64,000 nt of DNA, taken from a bacterium (lineage in GTDB: Bacteria; Bacillota; Clostridia; Oscillospirales; Acutalibacteraceae). Below, in pieces: positions 18,316 through 27,338 of the stretch (its first letter is position 1; each line of letters opens with the position of its first letter). A program made the translations under genes and the position numbers. Location: assembly GCA_020624805.1 (NCBI GenBank), contig JAHKVW010000006.1, forward strand, positions 1 through 64,000. The letters run 5' to 3'. Under the pieces are notes generated by a model. It was not told the origin of the DNA, ran no database searches, and was given only the letters and a program-made list of their open reading frames with translations.

Positions 18316-19080
18316 TTAATACTCTTCGGGCTTGGTGGCTTCGATGATCTTCGCGAATTTCTCAGGCACCAGAGAAGCGCCGCCGATCAGACCGCCGTCA
18401 ACGTTGGTTTTAGCCAGCAGCTCAGCCGCGTTAGCGTCGTTCATAGAGCCGCCGTACTGGATGGTAACGCCAGTAGCCGCCTCGAGGGTATACAGGCTCT
18501 TGAGGCACATACGGATGAGCTCGCAGACTTCCTCTGCCTGCTCAGCGGTAGCGGTCTTGCCGGTGCCGATCGCCCATACGGGCTCATAAGCGATGACAAT
18601 GTTCTTGAGCTCTTCTTCGGTAACGCCCCACAGGTCGAGCTTGAGCTGACGCGCGATGACCTCGTTGGTGATGTTGCACTCACGCTCCCAGAGCAGTTCG
18701 CCGACGCAAACGATGGGCTTGAGGCCTGCTGCCAGAGCAGCCTTGACGCGCTTGTTGACGGTCTCGTCGGTTTCGCCGAAATACTGTCTGCGCTCGGAGT
18801 GACCGATGATAACATATTCTACGCCCAGTTCCTTGAGCATACCGGTGCTGATCTCGCCGGTGAAAGCGCCGCTCTCTGCCCAGTGGCAGTTCTCAGCGCC
18901 GATCTTGATGTTGGTGTCCTTAGTGACCTCAACCGCTGTAGCAAGGTCAACATAAGGAACGCAGGCTACGACCTCGCAGGTCGCGTCCTTGACGAGGGGG
19001 ATGATCTCCTCGAGCAGAGCCTTCGCCTCGGAAGGAGTCTTGTTCATCTTCCAGTTGCCGGCGATGATGGTCTTTCTCAT
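18316..19080 (-). CDS. tpiA: Triosephosphate isomerase
   Basis: MRKTIIAGNWKMNKT, GHSERR, AYEPVWAIGTG, YGGSM. Confidence 0.98.
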   Translation of the reverse strand: MRKTIIAGNWKMNKTPSEAKALLEEIIPLVKDATCEVVACVPYVDLATAVEVTKDTNIKIGAENCHWAESGAFTGEISTGMLKELGVEYVIIGHSERRQYFGETDETVNKRVKAALAAGLKPIVCVGELLWERECNITNEVIARQLKLDLWGVTEEELKNIVIAYEPVWAIGTGKTATAEQAEEVCELIRMCLKSLYTLEAATGVTIQYGGSMNDANAAELLAKTNVDGGLIGGASLVPEKFAKIIEATKPEEY

Positions 19081-19169
19081 ACCTTTGGTTAAAGCGTCAA
19101 GTATCATGATAAAAATCCTTTCTTTATGGGAATGGAGGGCGACGCCATGCCGCCCTCGTTGAATAATGC

Positions 19170-20381
19170 TTAGTCTTTGTCAGCGATAGCCGCGATACCG
19201 GGCAGAACCTTACCCTCGAGGTACTCGAGAGAAGCGCCGCCGCCGGTGGAGATGTGGCTCATCTTGTCGGCGAAGCCGAGGTTGACGACAGCCGCAGCGG
19301 AGTCGCCGCCGCCGATGATGGTGGTAGCGTCGGTCTCAGCCAGCGCCTTGGCGACCGCGATGGTGCCTTCCGCGAGGATCGGATTCTCGAAAACGCCCAT
19401 GGGGCCGTTCCAAACAACGGTCTTAGCGGACTTGACAGCCTCCGCATAGAGCTCGCGGGTCTTGGGGCCGATATCCAGACCCATGCTGTCCTCGGGGATC
19501 TCGCCCGCGGCATAGACCACGGTGTCGATGGGAGCGTCGATCGGATCGGGGAAGGACTTGGTGCAGACGGTGTCGATGGGCAGCAGGAGCTTCTTGCCGA
19601 GATCCTCAGCCTTCTTGATCATCTCGTTGCAGTAATCGAGCTTGGTGTCGTCGACCAGAGAGGTACCGATCGCCTTGCCCTGTGCCTTAGCAAAGGTGTA
19701 AGCCATGCCGCCGCCGATGATCAGGGTGTCGCACTTCTCGAGGAGGTTAGAGATAACATTGAGCTTGTCCGCGACCTTAGCGCCGCCGAGGATCGCGACA
19801 AAGGGACGTACCGGAGCTTCTACCGCGTTGCCGAGGTAGTCGATCTCCTTCTGCATCAGATAACCGACTGCGGTGCACTTGATGTGGTCGGTCACGCCGA
19901 CGGTGGAGCAGTGTGCGCGGTGAGCGGAACCGAACGCGTCCATAACGAATACTTCTGCTAAAGAAGCCAGCTCGGAGCTGAACGGCTCAAGGTTCTTGGT
20001 CTCTTCCTTGCGGAAACGGGTGTTCTGCAGCAGAACGACGTCGCCGTCCTTCATTGCGGCAACAGCAGCCTTGGCGTTAGCGCCGACGACCTCGTCGTCA
20101 TTGGCGAATACAACATCCTTGCCCAGCAGCTCGGACAGGCGAACAGCTACGGGTGCGAGGGAGAACTTCTCCTCAGGACCGTTCTTCGGCTTGCCGAGGT
20201 GGGAGCAGAGGATGAGCTGACCGCCGTCGGCGATGATCTTCTTGATGGTGGGCAGAGCGGCGGTGATACGGTTATCGTTGGTGATCACGCCGTCCTTGAG
20301 CGGTACGTTGAAGTCACAGCGGCAAAGGACTTTCTTGCCGGCAAAGTTGATGTCATCAACGGTGTACTTATTGAGTTTCAT
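19170..20381 (-). CDS. pgk: Phosphoglycerate kinase
   Basis: [52 protein letters not shown]. Confidence 0.98.
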   Translation of the reverse strand: MKLNKYTVDDINFAGKKVLCRCDFNVPLKDGVITNDNRITAALPTIKKIIADGGQLILCSHLGKPKNGPEEKFSLAPVAVRLSELLGKDVVFANDDEVVGANAKAAVAAMKDGDVVLLQNTRFRKEETKNLEPFSSELASLAEVFVMDAFGSAHRAHCSTVGVTDHIKCTAVGYLMQKEIDYLGNAVEAPVRPFVAILGGAKVADKLNVISNLLEKCDTLIIGGGMAYTFAKAQGKAIGTSLVDDTKLDYCNEMIKKAEDLGKKLLLPIDTVCTKSFPDPIDAPIDTVVYAAGEIPEDSMGLDIGPKTRELYAEAVKSAKTVVWNGPMGVFENPILAEGTIAVAKALAETDATTIIGGGDSAAAVVNLGFADKMSHISTGGGASLEYLEGKVLPGIAAIADKD

Positions 20382-20580
20382 GATAAAAACATCCTTTCTT
20401 CGCATTGGGCGTTCGCACTTATGTTAGTTAAAGCTAACCGCAAACGCGCAATACCATAATTTTACTCATTAATTATATAACAAAACGGTAGCTTATTGCA
20501 ATAGCAAAATGGAATAATAATGCGTTTCTTTGTGAAAAATCACAAAGAAAACGCCCCTTTCGGAGCGTTGGACGAAAAAA

Positions 20581-21105
20581 CTATTCTGTATCCTCCCAAT
20601 GATGGCGGTGGAGCTCGCCTTTGGTCAGCAGGGCGGGGTAATCCCACTGACGCAGCACCTCGTAGCAGCCGACGGCGACGGAGTTCGCGAGGTTGAGGGA
20701 TCGCGCTTCATCGATCATCGGGATGCGGACGCATCGGTCGGGGTATTTCATCAGAACATGCTCGGGGATGCCGCGCGTTTCCTTGCCGAAGATGATGTAC
20801 GCGCCGTCGGGGTAGCTGACCTCGCTGTGCTTGTGACGCGCCTTGGTGGAAAAGAAAAAGTATTCGCCGCCCTCGGTCTTGGCAAAGAAGTCGTCGATAC
20901 TATCATAATAGGTGATGTCGACGAGGTACCAGTAGTCGAGCCCCGCTCGTTTGAGGTTGCGGTCGGTGATCTCAAAGCCGAAGGGTCGCACCAGATGGAG
21001 CCTTGCGCCCGTAGCGGCACAGGTGCGCGCGACGTTGCCGGTGTTCTGCGGGATCTCGGGCTCGAATAAGACGATGTTCAAAACCTTGTTGTCAGATTTT
21101 TCCAA
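20581..21105 (-). CDS. trmL: tRNA (cytidine(34)-2'-O)-methyltransferase
   Basis: FEPEIPQNTGNVARTCAATGARLHLV, FGKETRGIP, RSLNLANSVAVGCYE (SPOUT). Confidence 0.95.
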   Translation of the reverse strand: MEKSDNKVLNIVLFEPEIPQNTGNVARTCAATGARLHLVRPFGFEITDRNLKRAGLDYWYLVDITYYDSIDDFFAKTEGGEYFFFSTKARHKHSEVSYPDGAYIIFGKETRGIPEHVLMKYPDRCVRIPMIDEARSLNLANSVAVGCYEVLRQWDYPALLTKGELHRHHWEDTE

Positions 21106-21186
21106 TTTGAATTCCCTCTTTTATCATAGAATATGAGCTGAGCAATTACAAAGAATAATGATGTGTTTGAATAAGGACAGCATTTG

Positions 21187-21510
21187 AGCCTTCCCCTTGA
21201 GGGGAAGGTGCCTCGCCCAAAGCGAGGCGGATGAGGTGGAGACCTTTCCGTTATATCGATGGAAAAGAGTTGAATGAAGCGTTTATACTGATTTCTCATA
21301 AAACGGGTTAATCAGATGATAGTGGAAGATTTCGCAGAACAAGGCGGAGGACGCCGATAGGCTGGCGCCTATCAAGGACAACAACGCAGTTATGCGAAAT
21401 TATTACGCATCAGATGATAAGCCGTTTTATTAGGAATCAGTATTACACCTCATCCGACCTTTTCGGCTTTCAGCGCGAAAAGCCCACCTTCCCCTCAAGG
21501 GGAAGGCTTG
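21187..21510. repeat. Composite nested palindromic repeat region
   Basis: CCTTCCCCT(TG/CA)AGGGGAAGG hairpins at both ends (21189-21208, 21487-21506), GGATGAGGTG/CACCTCATCC, 24-nt arms 21283-21306/21422-21445, and an inner 87-bp palindromic insert flanked by direct repeat ATCAGATGATA. Confidence 0.75.
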
Positions 21511-21545
21511 ATTCAGCCTGTCCAAAACAGAAAGGAGTTGGTATC

Positions 21546-21758
21546 ATGCCAAAGACGATGTGTACAAATGGTAATTGCGCCGATAAGAAGAGCGGCGTGG
21601 TGAAAGGGATCCTCGGCGGTCTCGCGGCGGGAGTCGCGGTCAGCGCCGTGGTTGTTGTGATGATGAACAACAGTAAGAAAACCCTGCAGAAGAAGGCAGG
21701 GAAGGTCGCCGACGCGATGGAGGACCTGTTCGACAGCGCGAAGGATATGTTTCAGTAG
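21546..21758 (+). CDS. 70-aa small protein with one TM segment (YtxH-like)
   Basis: ATG after AAAGGAG; GILGGLAAGVAVSAVVVVMMNNSKKTLQKKAGKVADAMEDLFDSAKDMF. Confidence 0.7.
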   Translation: MPKTMCTNGNCADKKSGVVKGILGGLAAGVAVSAVVVVMMNNSKKTLQKKAGKVADAMEDLFDSAKDMFQ

Positions 21759-21759
21759 G

Positions 21760-21880
21760 GTCAGTGGTCAGTGATTAGTGGTTAGTGGTTAGTGATTATG
21801 GGAAACGCTTCGCGTTTTGAATAGATATAAAAATCAGGTGTAGGCGTGCCCACCAAACACTCCTAACTCCTCACTATCTT
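21760..21880. repeat. Short-word-arm palindromic repeat
   Basis: AGTGGTTAGTGGTTAGTGATTA arm, GGGAAACGCTTCGCGTTTTG core, ATCAGGTGTAGGCGTGCCCACC, CTCCTAACTCCTCAC arm. Confidence 0.65.
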
Positions 21881-21953
21881 TAAAGGTGTTGAAAAAGTCC
21901 TCCTTTTATGCTAAACTCATATCAAATGATGACAGCATAAAGGAGAGATTAAT

Positions 21954-22478
21954 ATGGAACTGATCCAGAGCTTTACCGTTGACCATACCAAGATCGTCCC
22001 CGGGATCTTCCTCAGCCGTGAGGATCATGTCGGCGGCGATATGGTCACGACCTATGATGTCAGGCTGAAAAAGCCGAACAGAGAGCCGGTCATCGATGTG
22101 GCGGCGATGCACACGCTCGAACACCTCATCGCGACCTTTCTGCGCAACGATCCCGATTGGAAGGACGAAGTGATCTACTGGGGACCAATGGGATGCCTGA
22201 CGGGTTTTTATCTGATCCTCAAAGGCAATCGCGCGCCGAAGGAGATCTATGAGCTGCTCCTCGCCGCGTTCCGGTCGGTGGATAAAGCCGAGGTGATCCC
22301 CGGCGCGACGGCAGTGAACTGTGGCCATTATCTCATGCACAATCTCGGGATGGCGAAGTGGTACGCGGCGGAATTCGCGGAGTATCTGGAGAAGAACGCC
22401 GAAGATCCCGCGATCTTTGAGTATCCGAAAACCGAACGGCTCATCACGGATGAGGGACAGCAGTTCTTTGATTCGTAA
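21954..22478 (+). CDS. luxS: S-ribosylhomocysteine lyase
   Basis: FTVDHTKIVPGIF, HTLEHLIATFLRN (zinc ligands), GPMGCLTGFYLI, CGHYLMHNLGMAK. Confidence 0.97.
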   Translation: MELIQSFTVDHTKIVPGIFLSREDHVGGDMVTTYDVRLKKPNREPVIDVAAMHTLEHLIATFLRNDPDWKDEVIYWGPMGCLTGFYLILKGNRAPKEIYELLLAAFRSVDKAEVIPGATAVNCGHYLMHNLGMAKWYAAEFAEYLEKNAEDPAIFEYPKTERLITDEGQQFFDS

Positions 22479-22528
22479 GCCGCGATCCCGCAAAAAGCAT
22501 ATTGACACAAACAAGCGCTTTCTTTGGT

Positions 22529-22657
22529 CGATATCATTAAGTTAAGAAAATGTATCTCGCTGAAGCTCGAGCGATTGATGCAATTCCTCAGTCGCCCGAC
22601 ATATGTCGGGCGACAGCTCCTTTTACCAAAAGGAGCCTTCTTAACTTAATGATATCG
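22529..22657. repeat. MITE-like palindromic element, copy B
   Basis: Perfect 18-bp TIR CGATATCATTAAGTTAAG / CTTAACTTAATGATATCG; internal GTCGCCCGACatatGTCGGGCGAC and GGCTCCTTTT hairpins. Confidence 0.85.
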
Positions 22658-22693
22658 TTACCTCGGTAGGCGCTTGTTGTATCGTAATCCGTA

Positions 22694-23614
22694 TTATTCG
22701 GTAAAATCGGTGAAGCTGATGTTCATGTCGACGGTGCCTTCGACGCCCGCGATCTTGCCCTCCTTGCTGTACTGCCACATATCGAACTTGTAGTACATGG
22801 TGGGGAATTCGCGGTAGTCGGCGAGCCAGAAGTCATAGTCCTTCATGGTCTCGAAGTCATACATGATCAACATCTGCGAGGTGTTGGAATATACGATAGC
22901 CTTATAGCCGGCATCGGTGACGGTGTCACAGAAGGCCTCGGCGATATCGGTCAGCTGATCGCCGGTGACCTTATCGGTGCGGGCAGCCTCCTCCTGGATG
23001 TTTTCCCAGTCAAAGCCGATAGGGTAGTCGAGGGCGCGCTTGTTCAGCTTTTCGAGGGTATAATTTGCCTCTTGCTTTGCATCCTCGGCACTGATCGCCT
23101 GTGAGAAGAAGTACGCGCCGACCTTGATTCCCGCCGCCTTGGCTTTTTCATAGTTGGTATCAAAGCTGTTGTCCGTGTAGAGAACGCCGTCATCGCCGTA
23201 GTAGCGGCCGCCAATGCGCAGCATGACGAATTCCACGCCCGCTTCCTTCATCGCGGCAAAGTCGACGTCACCCTGGAACTCACTGAGGTCGATCCCGAGG
23301 TGAGAGATCTTTTGACCGTTCTCATAGTAGGCGGGGATCCCGTTCTCGTCGGTGACAAGGTTGTCCGCCGTGTAGGTGTTGACCTCGGCGCCCTTGACGG
23401 TTTGGATCTCGATATCGCCCATGACGGAGTCGTTGATGGTGACGACCTCACCCGCGGAGGTCGCGGAGGTGGCGTCGGATGTATTTTTCGGAGTCAGTAA
23501 TCGCATCGCGCCGTAGCCGACGCCGATGATCAGCGCGGCAGAGAGGAGGATCACCACGATGATGATGCCTACACGCTTGCCGCCGGAGGATGTTGTGGAT
23601 TGTGAATGTTTCAT
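22694..23614 (-). CDS. GH25-family lysozyme-like membrane-anchored muramidase
   Basis: N-terminal TM; HLGIDLSEFQGDVDFAAMKEAGVEFVMLRIGGR, GAYFFSQA, IGFDWENI, WLADY, MWQYS. Confidence 0.9.
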   Translation of the reverse strand: MKHSQSTTSSGGKRVGIIIVVILLSAALIIGVGYGAMRLLTPKNTSDATSATSAGEVVTINDSVMGDIEIQTVKGAEVNTYTADNLVTDENGIPAYYENGQKISHLGIDLSEFQGDVDFAAMKEAGVEFVMLRIGGRYYGDDGVLYTDNSFDTNYEKAKAAGIKVGAYFFSQAISAEDAKQEANYTLEKLNKRALDYPIGFDWENIQEEAARTDKVTGDQLTDIAEAFCDTVTDAGYKAIVYSNTSQMLIMYDFETMKDYDFWLADYREFPTMYYKFDMWQYSKEGKIAGVEGTVDMNISFTDFTE

Positions 23615-23631
23615 ATCAGCCTCTGTTTCTT

Positions 23632-23790
23632 TCAGTGATCTTGGGGGTTCGGATCGTTCTCTTGATCGGCTTCGGTAATGCCGTCAAGCTCTTTGAGAGA
23701 CGCTTTCAGCTCAGCAAGCTCTTTGTCGAGCGCCTCGAGAGGGTCGCCCGCTGTGTACAAATGATCGTTGTTGTCATCTAAATAAGCCAT
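23632..23790 (-). CDS. 52-aa small acidic protein
   Basis: MAYLDDNNDHLYTAGDPLEALDKELAELKASLKELDGITEADQENDPNPQDH with upstream AGGAGC SD. Confidence 0.55.
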   Translation of the reverse strand: MAYLDDNNDHLYTAGDPLEALDKELAELKASLKELDGITEADQENDPNPQDH

Positions 23791-24067
23791 TTTTGCTCCT
23801 TTTATCGAGATCGCATCGGGATGAACACGCGATCCATCCCCGCAATATCGGTTGTTTTTGCTCTTTTGAGTCCATAATAGCATAGCACAAAACGAGGTTG
23901 TTGTAAATAAACTTCATAATAAGTTTACTTTTACTTGAAAATCTCTTATCTTTCGATTATAATATAGCTAATAATGCTCTTCATTACCGAAAAGGGCAAA
24001 TTTATGGCGCATAGGCGATCATTTCGGTGATGTTTTATGCGACAATAACGGGAAAGGAGGAAGGCTC

Positions 24068-24541
24068 TTGCAAAAACCGGTTTATCAAAGACATACGACC
24101 GAACAGATCCTCAGGGCGATCGAGACCTGTCCGACGATCGACAAGCTCTTTGAGATCGTCAAGAACGAGCATATCGTGATCCAGATGCAGAGCTTTAACT
24201 CCGCATCGTCCCTTCCTAAACAAACACCCAAGCAGATCCCCGACCTCTCACCTCTCGAAAGCCTCAAGATACAGGTGCGGCAGGCGGTATTGGACGCGGC
24301 GCGTACCAAAGCGCCCCGGCATACGAAAGAACAGCTCATCCGCGCGGTGCAGACCTGCCCCACGATCGACAAGCTGTTTGAGCTGGTAAAGAACGAGCAC
24401 ATCGTCATTCAGATGAAGAGCTTCAGCTCGGCGTCCTGTTTGCCGCAGCATAAACCCGATCCCGCGGAGCTGATCCCCGACAAAAGCCCGTTGGATCGCC
24501 TGAAAGAACAGGTTCTTGACGCGGTGATGAACGGCGGCTGA
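24068..24541 (+). CDS. Unknown protein with tandem internal duplication
   Basis: TTG start after AAAGGAGGAAG; RHTTEQILRAIETCPTIDKLFEIVKNEHIVIQMQSFNSAS repeated as RHTKEQLIRAVQTCPTIDKLFELVKNEHIVIQMKSFSSAS. Confidence 0.75.
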   Translation: MQKPVYQRHTTEQILRAIETCPTIDKLFEIVKNEHIVIQMQSFNSASSLPKQTPKQIPDLSPLESLKIQVRQAVLDAARTKAPRHTKEQLIRAVQTCPTIDKLFELVKNEHIVIQMKSFSSASCLPQHKPDPAELIPDKSPLDRLKEQVLDAVMNGG

Positions 24542-24589
24542 ACCCATCAAACCTCACCTTGATATTACATTGGTTAGGAGAGCAAGATT

Positions 24590-26374
24590 ATGAGCAATTA
24601 CTGTTATCATTGTATGAATGAAATCACAGATGATCAGCGTGTGTGTCCTCATTGTCACAAAGAGAATACTCCCGATAATGTCGTTTATCGCCTCAGACCG
24701 GGTACGATTCTGGATAATAAATATCTGGTCGGCAACTGTCTGGGTGAAGGCGGTTTCGGAATTACCTATATCGGCAGAGATCTGTCGCTGGATATCAAGA
24801 TCGCGATCAAGGAGTATTATCCTAACGGATATGCCAACCGTAATAATACGATCGATCAGAATGTTTTTGCCACTACCGAGAGCCAAAAGCATTATTTCTA
24901 TAAGGGTAAGGATAACTTTTTGGAAGAAGCGCGTAAGGTCGCCAAGTTCCTCGGTGAGCCCGGTATCGTCGGTATCAGAGAGTATTTTGAGGCAAACGGT
25001 ACGGCGTACATCATCATGGAGTACCTCGAGGGAGAGAATCTGGCTTCTTACATCAAGCGCAACGGTACCTTTAATGCGGAGAAAATGTTCAGGCTGATGC
25101 TGCCCATCACCTATTCGCTCAAGCGGATCCATGACGCGGGAATGATCCATCGTGATATCTCGCCCGATAATATCATGTATATGAGTAACGGCAGCTTAAA
25201 GCTGATGGACTTTGGGTCGGCAAGGTACTTTACCAACGAGCAAAAAGAGATGTCGGTACTGCTCAAGCAGGGTTACGCGCCTGAGGAACAATATCGTAAA
25301 AACGGAAAGCAGGGTCCGTGGACGGATGTTTACGGTCTGTGCGCGACGATGTACCGTTGTATCACGGGCAACATCCCCGAGGACGCGCTTGATCGACTCA
25401 GAGAAGATAACCTGATACCGCCCTCCAAGCTGGGGGTCAACATTCCGATCGCGATGGAAAACATCCTGTTATACGGTTTGGCGGTGTTCAAAGAGAATCG
25501 CTGCCAAAGCATGGATGAGCTGTCCTCCCTGATCGAAAAAGCACTCGATGATCCGAAGGGTGCGGCAGAAGAAACAGCGAACTTGCTGCCGAAGCCTCAA
25601 CAGGTTCCTTCCGATCAGCCCGAACAGCATACATATCTCGCGGATGACGGTGCGATGTCGCAGAATAGCGCAAGCAAGGTCTCGTATGCACAACCGGTCA
25701 CGGGAGAACGATCGTCATCTTCACAGAGCCCCTCCTACGCAACACCTGTTCGTACCAATAACAACAATTATGCAACGCCGGTAAACACGAATAACAATAG
25801 TTACGCAACGCCGGTGCGCACGAACAATAATAACTATGCGACGCCGATAAGTACCGACAACAATACGAACTACGCAACACCGGTATCCTCTTCCAAGCAG
25901 TATCAAAACACCGACTATCGTTCTCAAAACTCTTATGCGACGCCGGTTTCGGGTGTGGAGACTTACGGCACACAAACTGCTGTCGTCGAAAAGCCAAAGA
26001 AGAAAAAGACCGGTTTGATCATCGGCTTGATCATTGGCGGAATCGTAGTGTTGGCGGCGGGCATCACATTGTTGGTGGTATTAGGACTCGGTAACGGGAT
26101 TGAAGCGTTGGACGGTACCTATCGTATGACTGAGATGGTATCGGATGGTGTTGATAAATCTCAGGATCTGAATAATATCATTGTTGATTTGGTGATCAAG
26201 GATAACATCGGCACGATCGATATCGGATCCGATCATTTGGTCTGGAAGTTCGATCCTCAGAGCCATACGATCACCAACGAAAACAATCAGTCGATCCCCT
26301 ATCGGATGGAAGGAAAAAAGATGATTATAGAGAATCCGGACGGCAAGGATCGAATGGTATTTGAAAAACAATAG
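24590..26374 (+). CDS. Zinc-ribbon Ser/Thr protein kinase with YATPV-repeat linker, TM and extracytoplasmic domain
   Basis: CYHCMNEITDDQRVCPHCH; GEGGFGITY; AIKEYYP; IHRDISPDNIMY; DFGSAR; YAPEEQY; multiple YATPV repeats; GLIIGLIIGGIVVLAAGITLLVVLG TM. Confidence 0.9.
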   Translation: MSNYCYHCMNEITDDQRVCPHCHKENTPDNVVYRLRPGTILDNKYLVGNCLGEGGFGITYIGRDLSLDIKIAIKEYYPNGYANRNNTIDQNVFATTESQKHYFYKGKDNFLEEARKVAKFLGEPGIVGIREYFEANGTAYIIMEYLEGENLASYIKRNGTFNAEKMFRLMLPITYSLKRIHDAGMIHRDISPDNIMYMSNGSLKLMDFGSARYFTNEQKEMSVLLKQGYAPEEQYRKNGKQGPWTDVYGLCATMYRCITGNIPEDALDRLREDNLIPPSKLGVNIPIAMENILLYGLAVFKENRCQSMDELSSLIEKALDDPKGAAEETANLLPKPQQVPSDQPEQHTYLADDGAMSQNSASKVSYAQPVTGERSSSSQSPSYATPVRTNNNNYATPVNTNNNSYATPVRTNNNNYATPISTDNNTNYATPVSSSKQYQNTDYRSQNSYATPVSGVETYGTQTAVVEKPKKKKTGLIIGLIIGGIVVLAAGITLLVVLGLGNGIEALDGTYRMTEMVSDGVDKSQDLNNIIVDLVIKDNIGTIDIGSDHLVWKFDPQSHTITNENNQSIPYRMEGKKMIIENPDGKDRMVFEKQ

Positions 26375-26383
26375 CGAAATGAA

Positions 26384-26412
26384 AAGAGCAGCGGACTTCC
26401 GCTGCTCTTGTT
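26384..26412. terminator. Bidirectional terminator between convergent genes
   Basis: AAGAGCAGCGG actt CCGCTGCTCTT. Confidence 0.75.
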
Positions 26413-26429
26413 TGTTATATGCAGCTGTT

Positions 26430-27197
26430 TTATTCGTTCAGGATCATCTTGCCCTCGTGGTCGGTGTAATAATCGCCCTCGGGGATCAGCTGTGAGATCG
26501 GTACGATGATGTAGCCCTCGCCTTGTAACATCTCGATGATCTTCGGGAGTGCCTCGGGCGTATTCTTCGCGCCGTTGTGCATCAGGATGATCGAGCCGGG
26601 ACACAGCTTGCTTTTGACACGGCTGACCATCTCATCGGGCGTGGGATCTTTCCAGTCGAGGCTGTCGATGTTCCACTGCACGCAGTACATATCGCGGGAT
26701 CTGAGGTTGTTGACGAGGTTGTCGTCATATTCGCCGTAGGGCGCGCGGAACAAAGTCGACGCGGTGCCTGTCAGCGCCTCAATCGCGTCGTTGCAGTCGC
26801 CGATCTCGGTTTGCTGTTCGTCGGAGCTCAGCTGCGCCATATGCGGATGGGTGGAGGAATGGTTGCCGACGTCATGACCGTGTTTGGCGATCGCCCTGAC
26901 GTCATCGGGGTACTTGTCGACCCATTGCTTGACGAGGAAGAAGGTGCTTTTGACCTCGTATTTGTCGAGGATATCGAGCAGGGTATCCGTCTGCTCGTTG
27001 CCCCATGCCGCGTCAAAGGAGATGGCGCAGACCTTTTCGTCGGTATCCACGTAATAGATCGGGATCTGCCGCGGTTCGTTCGCGGTGTAGACCGCCTTGC
27101 CCGCTGTATCGGAGGCGACCGCGATCGCCGCGACGCCGATCAGCACGCAGGAGAACAGGATCATCAGCTTTTTCTTTGTCAATACCACAAACGTCAT
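26430..27197 (-). CDS. Polysaccharide deacetylase (CE4 family)
   Basis: CAISFDAAWG, GHDVGNHSSTHPHM, FRAPYGEYD, ILMHNGAKNTPEAL. Confidence 0.92.
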   Translation of the reverse strand: MTFVVLTKKKLMILFSCVLIGVAAIAVASDTAGKAVYTANEPRQIPIYYVDTDEKVCAISFDAAWGNEQTDTLLDILDKYEVKSTFFLVKQWVDKYPDDVRAIAKHGHDVGNHSSTHPHMAQLSSDEQQTEIGDCNDAIEALTGTASTLFRAPYGEYDDNLVNNLRSRDMYCVQWNIDSLDWKDPTPDEMVSRVKSKLCPGSIILMHNGAKNTPEALPKIIEMLQGEGYIIVPISQLIPEGDYYTDHEGKMILNE

Positions 27198-27338
27198 ACC
27201 ATCACCGATATATGGTATGATAAAACGATTGATATTATTCCGTAATAATTGTTTATTATTCTGTCACAAATCGTTGGAATATGGGTATATAATAGTAAGC
27301 GCTTCAGATGATCTGAGCAAATCCAAGGAGGTTATCTT

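Noticed and set aside
24590-26374. Antisense ORFs over the zinc-ribbon kinase (24554-25150, 25698-25997 and others)
   Set aside because: No family signature and entirely within a strongly supported gene.
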